Origin: Desmodus rotundus
Lineage: Eukaryota; Chordata; Mammalia; Chiroptera; Phyllostomidae
Assembly: GCF_022682495.2 (NCBI RefSeq)
Contig: NC_071395.1
Location: 55,815,242-55,879,241 of the forward strand
Direction of reading: 5' to 3'
Length of the DNA stretch: 64,000 nt
The translations under genes were made by a program, and so were the position numbers. Positions 46,214 through 55,189 of the stretch are shown piece by piece. Below the pieces are notes generated by a model, which worked only from the letters and a program-made list of their open reading frames with translations, made no database searches and was not told the DNA's origin. Position 1 is the stretch's first letter. Each line of letters begins with the position of its first letter.

Positions 46214-46413
46214 GCCCTGGCTGGTGTGGCCCAGTGGGTTGAGTGCCTGTGGAGCAAGGGCCACCGGTTCGATTCCCAGTCAGGGCACATATCTGGGTTG
46301 TAGGGCCCACTAGGGGGCACTTGAGAGGCAACCATCCAATGATGTTTCTCTCCCTCTCTTCCCTCCCTTCCCCTCTCTAAAAATAAATAAATACAAACTT
46401 TAAAAAATAAAAT
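46214..46413 (+). mobile_element. Ves-type bat SINE with TSD
   Basis: GCCCTGGCTGGTGTGGCCCA (A box), CCGGTTCGATTCCCAGTCAG (B box), GATGTTTCTCTCCCTC, AAATAAATAAAT tail. A perfect 16-bp TSD, AAAATGAAGGCAATAT, lies at 46198-46213 and 46414-46429, and the target reads TTT/AAAATG. Conserved Pol III boxes and the intact TSD suggest a fairly young insertion. Confidence 0.95.
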
Positions 46414-46451
46414 AAAATGAAGGCAATATATACCCAAAGAAATGCACATTT

Positions 46452-46574
46452 TAGGACAAAGACAACAGTGGGGAGGATTGAATATAGGAGGTGGGAGGTG
46501 GGTAGGGCAGGAGAGAGTAAAGGGGGAAAATGGGGACAACTGTAACTGAACAACAAAAAAATTAAAATATAAAA
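46452..46574 (+). mobile_element. L1 3' end, very short, with TSD
   Basis: 123 bp of the bat L1 3'UTR (G-rich, ending GACAACTGTAACTGAACAAC plus an A-rich tail). A perfect 16-bp TSD, AAAGAAATGCACATTT, lies at 46436-46451 and 46575-46590. It landed six bases beyond the right TSD of the SINE at 46214. Confidence 0.92.
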
Positions 46575-46590
46575 AAAGAAATGCACATTT

Positions 46591-47924
46591 ATGTTCCCCC
46601 CAAACGCAGGCACTAAAAAGTCTTTATACCACTGTTCCAAACCACAGGCCTGAATTCTATCAACAGATTCATGGAGAAACGACGTAATGACTCTCACAAA
46701 CATAATGGTGAGGAAAAGAGCCCAGGCACTGTATGACATCACTCATCCAAGTGTCAGAATAGGGGACAATTAGTTGTTGGATTTCAGGGGGTGGTTATCC
46801 TTAGGGAAGGGCTGTGACTGGAAAGGACAAAGGGGAGGTTCTGGGGAATAGGTAATGTTCTGGTTTCTGACCTGGTTGCTGAGTACATGGTATATTCAGT
46901 TTCTGAAAAAAATCATTGATCCACAGCCTATGACACAGATGTTTTTCTTTAAGTACATTATACTTCAACAAGGTTAAAATATTAAATCTCAATTTTTTTG
47001 TTTCATAAAAGTATTGGATTACATTTTTATTCTTGAATGTTAAAACTTTTAAAAATAGTAAATCATTTCTCTCTACCCCCACAATCCAGAAGCCAAGCAA
47101 ATATTTAGAGGGAAAGAACCAGCATTTATCCTGGGTTCTCTGTACAAACTGTGATACTGAAAACCAAATAGTAGAAGAGAGAAAGTGTCTGTTTGTAAAA
47201 AACATTTATCTAATAAATGAAAAGTAAATAATAGAATCAGAAAATCACAGTTTTGCAACCATCAGTGAGTAAATGGATCCGGACATTGGGTTTCAGCAGC
47301 TGCTAAAGGCCCCAGAAAGAGAGACAACCGGTGGATCTCTCCTGGTGAAAGTAATCATCACACAGCCTCACCAAAGGACTTGAACATGGGTCTGGTCACA
47401 TCTCTGGGTTCAGCCACCAATTTGCAGGAAACACAGAGGACAGAGAATTTGTACTATGAGTATGTAATAAACAGAATCCAGAGTGTACAATGTTTTATAG
47501 GGCAAAGCCTTGAATTCCTCAATAGATAAATTATAAGAAAAAGAAGGGATGGAGGGGAAAAATGTAGGTTAAAGTTGATATGAAATACTAATGCAAGTAA
47601 GATTAAACTGTAGTCTCCAGAAATGGATATTGGGTGACTTCTGCAAAAGTCTGTATTGTAGTTACGTTGGGGGCCCAGGGAGATTGTGATTGAAATGGTC
47701 ACATGTCTTCAACCAGATAGTAGCTACAAAAGGGCCTAATAATAAATCATTAGGTTATACATTTGTTTGGAAGGACCTTTTGTATTGTGGCCTGTTTTAT
47801 AATAAAATATTGTCAATAAAATTTCATATTAAATCATTTACAGTTCCTTTATTGTCCTCTGAAAGTAACACCCCTTGACCAGTTGCCTAAATATGTCCTC
47901 TTCTGGTAAGTTATTTACATATAT
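46591..47924. other. Unannotated DNA
   Basis: No exon or repeat family recognised with confidence. A minus-strand frame 46801-47205 (134 residues) is the longest here and has no motif I know. Confidence 0.35.
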
Positions 47925-47946
47925 AAAATGTGTTTGGGGGAGAACC

Positions 47947-47957
47947 AAGATGGCGGC
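47947..47957 (+). promoter_or_regulatory. YY1-like site at HAL1 5' end
   Basis: AAGATGGCGGC, 11 bases inside the element, matching the L1 YY1 site in sequence and position. Function inferred. Confidence 0.6.
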
Positions 47958-48679
47958 GTAGGTAGACACACTGCTCCTCCTTGCACAACCAGAACTGACA
48001 GAAAATCGAACGGCAAGGGGGTCCAACACCAAGGAAATACAAAATAAACATTCATCCAGACTGGTAGGAGGGGCGGAGACGGGCACCGGGGTGGAGAGGA
48101 CTCACGTGGCCATGGCTGGACTGAGACTGGCGGAGTGTGGGACAAACAGAGCAGGCAGTCCCAGCACTAGCAGACCCTGCAACCCTACATTTGTGCAGAT
48201 AAACCGAGAGGGCCGGACTCGTAGTGGTGGAGAACGGGGCAGGCAGAGCAGTGGGTAGCACCCCAGGGCCCCACATTCGCACACAGATAAACCAGGCGAA
48301 CGGCGGGGAGCGAAGCAGACTGCACAACCCAGGACTCCAGCTCCAGGAAATAAAGCCTCAAACCTCTGATTGAAAGCGCCCATGGGGGTTGGGGCAGCAG
48401 CAGGAGAGACTCCCAGCCTCACGGGAGAGGTCGTTGGAGAGACACACAGGGGCCTAGAGTGTGCACAAGCCCACCCACTGGGGAACCAGCACCAGAGGGG
48501 CCCAGTTTGATTGTGGGTAACGGAGTGAAGGACTGAAATCTGGAGGAGAGTGAGGCGGGCGCCATTGCTCCCTCTCGGCCCCTCCCCCACATACAGCGTC
48601 ACAGCACAGCCACCAGCGTTACCCCACCCCGGTGAACACCTAAGGCTCCGCCCCTTAAAGTAACAGACGAGCCAAGACC

Positions 48680-48691
48680 AAAAAAAAAAAA
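48680..48691 (+). repeat. Internal A-tract between HAL1 5'UTR and ORF1
   Basis: Twelve A residues that run into the first base of the ORF1 start codon. Homologous to the longer tracts of the other copies. Confidence 0.95.
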
Positions 48692-49389
48692 TGGCCCAAA
48701 TGACAGAACACTTCAAAGCTCCAGAAAAAATACAACTAAGCGAGAAAGAGATAGCCAACCTATCAGATGCACAGTTCAAAGCACTGGTTATCAATATGCT
48801 CACAGAATTGGTTGAATCTGTTCTAAAAGTAGATGAAAAAATGAAGCCTATGCAAATAGAAACAAAGGAAAATGTACAGGGAACCAATAGTGATGCGAAG
48901 GAAACTGGGACTCAAATCAACGGTGTGGACCAGAAGGAAGAAAGAAACATCCAACCAGAAAAGAATGAAGAAACAAGAACTCGGAAAAATGAGGAGAGGC
49001 ATAGGAACCTCCAGGACATCTCGAAACGTTCCAACATCCGAATTATAGGGGTGCCAGAAGAAGAAGAGGAAGAACAAAAAATGGAAAACTTATTTGAACA
49101 AATAATGAAGGAGAACTTCCCTAATCTGGCAAAGGAAATAGACTTCCAGGAAGTCCAGGAAGCTCAGAGAGTCCCAAAGAAGCTGGACCCAAGGAGGAAC
49201 ACACCAAGGCACATCATAATTACATTACCCAAGATTAAACGCAAGGACCTACATCCAAGATTACTGTATCCAGCAAAGCTATCATTTAGAATGGAAGGGA
49301 AGATAAAGTGCTTCTCAGATAAGGTCAAGTTAAAGAAGTTCATCATCACCAAGCCCTTATTATATGAAATGTTAAAGGGAGTTACCTAA
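48691..49389 (+). CDS. HAL1 ORF1p, intact but lacking half of the C-terminal domain
   Basis: Uninterrupted 232-codon L1 ORF1p-like frame. Residues 1-105 are acidic and glutamate/lysine rich (MAQMTEHFKAPEK onward), likely coiled coil. The RRM spans about 108-188 (NIRIIGVPEEEEEEQ, NLFEQIMKENFP, TPRHIIITLPKIK). The sequence then jumps through KIKRKDLHPR to LLYPAKLSFRM and the normal LLYEMLKGVT end. The missing 47 codons hold the YKGVPIRLSADFS and QARR segments. In sister copies those bases lie between ATTAAAC and GCAAGG; here the two are joined as ATTAAACGCAAGG with the frame kept. The protein should still trimerise, but RNA binding by the C-terminal domain should be impaired. Confidence 0.88.
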   Translation: MAQMTEHFKAPEKIQLSEKEIANLSDAQFKALVINMLTELVESVLKVDEKMKPMQIETKENVQGTNSDAKETGTQINGVDQKEERNIQPEKNEETRTRKNEERHRNLQDISKRSNIRIIGVPEEEEEEQKMENLFEQIMKENFPNLAKEIDFQEVQEAQRVPKKLDPRRNTPRHIIITLPKIKRKDLHPRLLYPAKLSFRMEGKIKCFSDKVKLKKFIITKPLLYEMLKGVT

Positions 49390-49538
49390 GAAAAAGAAGA
49401 TCAAAAATAGGAACAGTAAAAATGACAGCAAACTCACAGTTATTAACGACCACACCTAAAACAAAAACAAGAGCAAACTAGGCAAACAACTAGACCAGGA
49501 ACAGAACCATAGAGATGGAGATCACATGGAGGGGTGTC

Positions 49539-49745
49539 AATAGGGGAGTGGGAGAGGGAGAGGGGGGGAAAGGTACAGAGAATAAGTAGCATAGATGATA
49601 GGTGGAAAATAGACAGGGGGAGGGTAAGAATAGTGTAGGAAATGTAGAAGGCAAAGAACTTATAAGTGTGATCCATGGACATGAACTATAGGGGGGAATG
49701 TGGGAGGGAGGGGGTGGGCAGGATGGAGTGGAGTGGGGGGCGGGA
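49539..49745 (+). other. G-rich 3'UTR tract, possible G-quadruplex
   Basis: Several G runs (GGGAGAGGGAGAGGGGGGG, GGGGGAGGG, GGGGGGAATGTGGGAGGG, GGGGGTGGG) in the HAL1 3'UTR. They are retained at the same place in all copies that reach this part, as C-rich text in the minus-strand ones. L1 3'UTRs are known for such polypurine, quadruplex-forming tracts. Confidence 0.6.
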
Positions 49746-49808
49746 AATGGGTCAACTGTAATAGCATAATCAATAAATATATTTAAAAAAATGTGTTTTG
49801 AGTGTTTT

Positions 49809-50145
49809 GGGTTTCTTCCTTGGAGAGCATTATGCTAAGTGAAATAAGCCAGGTGGTGAGGGACAAATACCATATGATGTCACCTTTAACTGGAACAAAA
49901 TCAACAAAGCAAACAAAATATAACCAGAGACATTGAAGTTAAGAACAATCTAACAATAGCCAGAGGGGAGTGGGGAGGGGACAGTGGGAGAGGGGTTTAC
50001 AGGAGCTCCTGTAAAGGACACACAGACAAAATCAAGGGGGAGGGTGGAGGTGGGGGAGGAAGGTGGGTTTGCTGGGGTGGGGTGGAGGGATGGGGAGAAA
50101 ATGCAGACAACTGTAACTGAATAACAATAAAAATTAAAAATAAAT
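49809..50145 (+). mobile_element. L1 3' end with TSD shared by HAL1
   Basis: End of ORF2 (the text ending ISQVVRDKYHMMSPLTGT) and the 3'UTR down to GTAACTGAATAACAATAAAA and an A-rich tail. Bordered by about 21-bp repeats beginning AAAATGTGTTTT at 49788-49808 and 50146-50166, with two mismatches. The HAL1 at 47936 later inserted in the left repeat. Confidence 0.88.
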
Positions 50146-50589
50146 AAAATGTGTTTTTACTGTTTTCAGAAGAAATTGTTTAGTTATGCTCTGGTTTATG
50201 AGAAAACTTCATGAGCAGTATGCTAATTTTGTTGCTTAGTAAATTGTAATTGACCTAAGATTTCTTCCAGGCATTAAATGCCATTTTATTCATCAATATT
50301 TGGAATTTTTGTGTATTAACATTTATCATCAATCACATTTAAAACTTGAAAGGGTGACATTATTCTGACTATACAGGAAAGGAGGGACTAATAACAAAAC
50401 AAAAGAAGAACTTGAGCACTTGCGTTTGTGACAGTTCATGCTTCATGCTCTAGAGGAGCTGATGGCATTACACATCCGCTACCATAGATTTCTGGAGAAT
50501 TCCCTGAAGATGCTATGATTTGTCGTAAGGGCTGTTTTAAAAATCTAATTACACACTCTCTATTTGGGATTCAGCCTGTATTTCTAAAG

Positions 50590-51290
50590 AATTATTTTTT
50601 ATGGATGTGTAATTCACATACAACAAAACTCACCCTTCTAAAGTATACAGTTCAGTGTCTAGTAGTATATTCATAAAGTTGTGAAACCATTATCACTGTC
50701 TAATTCCAAAATATTTTCATCACCCCAGAAAGAAACTTTGTCTCCATTAGCAGTCATTCCTTATCCCTCCATTCTCTCAGCTTCTGGCAAACATCAGTCT
50801 ACCTCCTGTTTTTATAGATTGGCTTATTCTGAGCATTTCATAAATGGAATCATACAATACAGGCTTTTTGTGTCTGACTTCTTTCACTTTCTATAACATG
50901 GCATATCCATGTTGTAGCATGTATCAGTACTTACTTCTTTTTTTTATCTTCACCCAAGAATATTTTTCCATTGCTTTTTACAGAAAGAGAGGAAGGAAGA
51001 GAGATAGAAACATCAATGTGGAGAGAAATATCAATTGGTTGCCTCCTGTCAACACCTGGACTGGGGATCATTGTGCCCTATCTGGCCCACAACCTAGGCA
51101 TGTGCCCTGGAAAATTGAATGTGCAACCTTTTGGTTATGGGACTACGCTCCAATCAGCTGAGCCACACTGGCCAGGGCTTTATTTCTTTTTATAGCTGAA
51201 TAAATTTACATGTATTTATTCATTCATCTACTGATGGATATTCTGCTTGTTTCTACCTTGTACTTCCTTTTCCAGTACTTCTGTGGCATT
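50590..51290 (-). mobile_element. Old L1 (L1M-age) 3'UTR, split by a SINE
   Basis: Plus-strand text is the reverse of an old L1 3' region: ATGTGTAATTCACATACAAC, CAAAATATTTTCATCACCCC, GGAATCATACAATACAGGC, ATGTTGTAGCATGTATCAG, then after the SINE CTTTTTATAGCTGAATAAAT and CATCTACTGATGGATATTC. Confidence 0.8.
50943..51179 (-). mobile_element. Ves-type bat SINE inside old L1
   Basis: Minus strand CCCTGGCCAGTGTGGCTCAG, CATAACCAAAAGGTTGCACA, TTGATATTTCTCTCC and a CTTCCTCTC block. TSD TTACTTCTTTTT (50931-50942) and TTATTTCTTTTT (51180-51191), one mismatch. Confidence 0.88.
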
Positions 51291-51879
51291 TACAAAAAGA
51301 AGTTGTCATTTAGGCCACAAAAAAAATCTCAGTAAATTTCCCAAAGAGGAAACTATATCAGCAACAACTTCATAAAACAATTTTTTTAAAGTAAAAAAAA
51401 AACCCCAGTGCAATATAATTAGAAATTAAAAAAGACAAATGTTAATTCAAATAATTTAAACAGAAATTATAGAAGCCTTCTTCTATAGCAGCAGGCTACC
51501 TGGGCTGGAGCAGCAGCAGGGCCGACTGGGCTGACTGGGTGTTATGGGTGTTTGGAAGCAGCTAAGTTGACTGGAAAAAAAAAAGTAAACCCCAAATCCT
51601 TTCAATTCAAACTAGCCACCATGGACTGGCAGAATTCAACCCACCTACACCATGTTAGAAATGCAGAACCTCTCAGGCCCCTTCCCAGACTCATTCAATC
51701 CAATCCTGTATTTTCCCAAGATACTCCAGGCCCTTGTATGCACATTACATCATGTCAAATGCTGGTCTAAAGCGTCGCACAGAAAAGACGTGTGCTTCAC
51801 ATGGGTCACATAGACCCTCTGCTCACCTCAGTTAAAATTATCAAACCTGCTACGGGACTAGATCTTAATTACTCAAGCC
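51291..51879. other. Unannotated DNA
   Basis: No gene or repeat recognised. Short frames only. Confidence 0.35.
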
Positions 51880-52030
51880 ACTAAAAAAACCCAATAAATA
51901 TGTCATCATAGAGGTGCTAATTATGGCTACAATGGCCATCGTTTTACAATATATAAATGTATCAAATCAACATGTTGTACATCTTAAATCTGTCCAATTT
52001 TATAAGTCAAATGCATTTCAATTTTTAAAA
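51880..52030 (+). mobile_element. Old L1 3'UTR end
   Basis: GAGGTGCTAATTATGGCTAC, ATATATAAATGTATCAAATC, AACATGTTGTACATCTTAAA and ATGCATTTCAATTTTTAAAA follow the 3' end of an old L1. Confidence 0.65.
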
Positions 52031-52254
52031 ATCCACTAATTTTACTAAAAATAAAGGGGGAAACTTGCTTCTCTAAGGTATGACGTGACATGGGATATGT
52101 CAGACCCATGAGAACAGGCTCTGGGTTAACACACTGAGGTGGAGGTGGGCACTACAGCACTCATACCCCTCATCCCTGCAATGTCCTTCACTAGAATAAG
52201 GCGTTATAAGAAATGCAAGAGCAAGAAATGGGTGCCAAGTCCTATCTCTGGTCC

Positions 52255-52580
52255 ATTCAGGCTGCTGTAATAGAAATACCATACATTGGGTGACTTATAA
52301 ACACCAGAAATTTTTTCTCACAGCTTTGGAGGCTGTAAGTCTAAGATCAAGACACCGGCAAATTCGATGTCTGGTGAGAGCCCACCTCCTAGTCACAGAT
52401 GATCAACTTCTTACTGTGTCATCACCCAGCAAAAGGGGAAGAGAGCTCTCTGGGGTCTGTCCTCTGCTTCATGACCTAATCACCTGCTCATGGCTCCACC
52501 TGCCAGGACCATCACACTGGGGGTTAGGTTTCAACATGTGAATTTGGGGGGACACACAGATACAGTCTATGGCAGCTCTT
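52255..52580 (-). mobile_element. MaLR (MST/MLT1-type) solo LTR
   Basis: Plus strand GGCTGCTGTAATAGAAATAC, TCTCACAGCTTTGGAGGCTG, CATGACCTAATCACCTGCTC, GGGGTTAGGTTTCAACATG and GGACACACAGATACAGTCTA are the reverse complement of a MaLR LTR. Confidence 0.8.
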
Positions 52581-52586
52581 ATGCAT

Positions 52587-52975
52587 ATAAACTTTTTTAA
52601 ATGAGTTTCAGCTTTATATCCCACACATGAGTGAAATCATATGGTTCTTAGCTTTTTCTGACTGACTTATTTCACTTAGCATAATATTCTCAAGGTCCAC
52701 CCATGTTATTACAAATAGCAGTATTTCATCTTTTCTTATGGCTGAGTATTATTCAGACCAGAGGGAAGTATTAAGCTACCAGAGGGAAGGGAATGGGTGG
52801 GTAGTAGAAGGTAAAGGGGGCCAAATATGTAGTGACAGATGATTTGACTTTGGGTGGCAGGCACACAATGCAATATACAGATCAGGTATCATAGAAATGT
52901 ACACTTGAAACCTATATGATCTTATTAACCAATGCCACCCCAATAAATTTATTTTAAAATAAATAAATAAATAAA
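52587..52975 (+). mobile_element. L1 3' end with 5' inversion (twin priming)
   Basis: The first part (52587-52755) is L1 text in reverse orientation (CTGACTGACTTATTTCACTT, CTTATGGCTGAGTATTATTC). From about 52756 the text is forward (CCAGAGGGAAGGGAATGGGT, GACTTTGGGTGGCAGGCACA, ATAGAAATGTACACTTGAAA, CCAATAAATTTATTTTAAAA). Both parts come from adjoining regions of one L1 3' end, the hallmark of twin priming. No clear TSD was found. Confidence 0.78.
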
Positions 52976-53049
52976 ATAGACATTAAAAAAATGTGAAATG
53001 AAATCAGAAAGCAAATAATGAACACACAGCAGAAGACAAATTTGGCCTC

Positions 53050-53880
53050 AAAATAGGAGAGTTTTTTAAAACACCCATGATTTGAGAAGATTAAGGAAAC
53101 ATGGCTTCTTAAAAATAAGAGTTAGAAGGAGAGCTACAACAGATCAAGAGGGAGATGCTAAGCCCACAAAAGGCAATAAAAAAGTGAGCTGGCAGAGTTC
53201 AGGAGGAAAGTGAAAGAGAAAAATAAAACATTATGTAAATTACAACCATATTTCAAGCAGTGAGATTAGAACAAGAGTGTGAAGTTCAGAACACTGTAAG
53301 ACTGAACAGATTACAAATCTCCAGAGCTAAGATTTATGCAAGTCTCAGCACGAATGGGGAGCGTGATGTCCTCAGGAAATTTAAGCAGAGTGGCACAGCA
53401 CTGGTCAATATCCTGGCCATGTTCTTTGACCTCTGGGGTGAAGGAAGCATATTCTGAATCCTCAGTATAAATAGGCAAGTCATGCTGAAGAAATGGAAAG
53501 ACCAAATTGGTCTCAGACTGAGTCCCAGAAGCCCCCCAATGCCAGAGGACACTGGAACAACTAAAACATTATGAGGGAGGGAAAAAATGACCCAAGAATT
53601 TCATCCTGAGCTAAGTCATCTTTGAACAGATGAGCCTTTTCAGGTGTGCAAGAATTCAAGGAATAGAGTGCACATCAACTGTTCCTTCAAAAAAACACAA
53701 GAAGAAAAAATCAACACAAACCAATAAAGGAATCAAAATTAATAACTCAGAAATGTGAAGGCTGTTGGAAGAAAGGATGTTTCTGTGAATTGAATGCATT
53801 AAATTTAAAATTAAAGCTAAACCTCTGTGTTAATTATGATTGCCAAACAGAATAGTGAATGTTGTATATGTTGACAGCAT
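53050..53880 (+). repeat. Possible ancient LINE ORF1-type relic
   Basis: A-rich, purine-rich DNA with a stretch GACCCAAGAATTTCATCCTG that resembles the 'PRILYPAK' part of ancient ORF1s, followed by TCATCTTTGAAC. Weak. I see no frame. Confidence 0.3.
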
Positions 53881-53989
53881 AGAAAAAGATGGTATATTCA
53901 GACAACGAGGAGAGAAAATGGAAAAGTGGGTTCACCAAGGATGTCGCCTCAGCTTACCTCTTCTAAGGCAGTACCCCACCATTTCCCCC

Positions 53990-54205
53990 ATTACTGTTTG
54001 TCCCAGGATGATGTGTTCTCTTCTCCATCACACTGAAGTGAGGTCTCATGTGTTCATTTGTTCATTACCTGACTCTCCCCACTAGATGGCAAATTCCACG
54101 ACCCAGGGCATCTTGTCTGCCCCTTTCATCATTGTTTCCCCAGAGTCCAGAATAGAGCCTGGCACATAGTAGGTGCTCAGTAAAGATAGTGGAGTGAATT
54201 GACAA
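53990..54205 (+). repeat. L2 3' end
   Basis: CCCCACTAGATGGCAAATTC, GGCATCTTGTCTGCCC, CAGAGTCCAGAATAGAGCCT, GGCACATAGTAGGTGCTCAG, TAAAGATAG is the L2 3' terminal text. Confidence 0.78.
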
Positions 54206-54209
54206 ACAC

Positions 54210-54530
54210 AATTGAAAAGTGGGCAAATGACAAGAGCAAGCAATTCATAGAAAAAGAAATCCAAATAGAATACGTTACATAAAAAATAGCTTTAGAATAC
54301 GTTACATAAAAGTGGTTCAGTCACATTCAACACGAACAAAATGCAGCCTTGAAACTGGCTGTGTTGTTCTGCACCTGTCAGATCAGCAAAGATAGAGAGC
54401 CAGAGAGTGTGCAGCTGCGTGCAGGGCATGAGGAAGCAGCTGTTCTCGTGGATAACTGGTGGGAGCACAAACAGGTACTAGCTTTTTCGACAGCAATTGG
54501 GCAATAATTAAAATACACACATTTTTTGAA
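54210..54530 (+). mobile_element. Old L1 ORF2 C-terminal relic, left piece
   Basis: CAATTGAAAAGTGGGCAAAT, CACCTGTCAGATCAGCAAAG, GGGCATGAGGAAGCAGCTG, AACTGGTGGGAGCACAAACA, GACAGCAATTGGGCAATAAT: L1 ORF2-end text. A 27-base unit TAGAATACGTTACATAAAA... is tandemly duplicated at 54266-54311. Resumes at about 55190. Confidence 0.65.
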
Positions 54531-54549
54531 GTTTCCATGTTTATTTTTT

Positions 54550-54885
54550 TTATTGATAGATTTTATATTTCAGAAAAGTTTTAGGTTCACAGAGAAGTTG
54601 ACAGGAAGGTACAGAGATTTGCCCTATGCCCCCTGCCCTCACACACATAGCACCACTATCACCAACATCCCCATCAGAAGGGACATTTATTGTAATTGAT
54701 GAACCTACACTAACACATCATCATCACCCAGAGTCCATAGTTTATATTGGGTTCACTCTTAATGTTGTACATTCTGTGGGTTTGGACCAATGAATAATGA
54801 CACGCATAGACTATTACACTATCACACATATTAGTTTTATTACCCCCAAACTCCTCTGTGCTCTGCCTACTCACCCCTTTCACCC
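54550..54885 (-). mobile_element. Old L1 3'UTR insertion with TSD
   Basis: Plus-strand reverse L1M text: AAAGTTTTAGGTTCACAGAG, GGAAGGTACAGAGATTTGCC, ACCAACATCCCCATCAGAAG, AACACATCATCATCACCCAG, CTCTTAATGTTGTACATTCT. A perfect 15-bp TSD, CCATGTTTATTTTTT, lies at 54535-54549 and 54886-54900. Confidence 0.8.
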
Positions 54886-55189
54886 CCATGTTTATTTTTT
54901 GAAGGAAATTTTATGTAGAACATCAAAAATAAATACCAGTGTAGCTGCTCTCATTAGTGTGCCAGGAGGTCCAGAGCCTTCCCCTCGGCCTCCCCCAGTG
55001 GTCCCCAAGCTGCTGCCATCAGTGTGGGGGATCTAAAAGAAACAGTTCCAAATTATATTTTTCTAGTTGATGAGGGAAGAGAATTGATTTTTGCAATATT
55101 TTTCTATGTTTATAAATTTTCCAAATATAGATTTCCAATATTTCCCTATATATTTTCAAGATACTGAATATACTGTATTATGTTTTGGG

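Larger units (their letters stand above)
47936..49787 (+). mobile_element. HAL1, full length, deleted-ORF1 subfamily, with TSD
   Basis: A 1852-bp insertion flanked by AAAATGTGTTT (47925-47935 and 49788-49798). Order: YY1-like CCAAGATGGCGGCG, 5'UTR about 745 bp, A-tract of 12 (48680-48691), intact ORF1 48691-49389, and a 3'UTR with G-rich blocks and AATAAATATATTT plus tail. It is shorter than the 2.0-kb copies by about the 141 bp lost from ORF1. No ORF2. It sits directly upstream of an L1 3' end that used the same target site. Confidence 0.95.

Noticed and set aside
46214..46290. tRNA gene from A and B box sequences
   Set aside because: Boxes belong to Ves SINEs. The anticodon arm does not fold as a tRNA, and tail plus TSD are present.
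47936..49787. Independent internal deletion of an L1 rather than HAL1
   Set aside because: All complete copies pass from the ORF1 stop into the same 3'UTR with the same join and have separate TSDs, so the ORF2-less form itself was the mobile unit.
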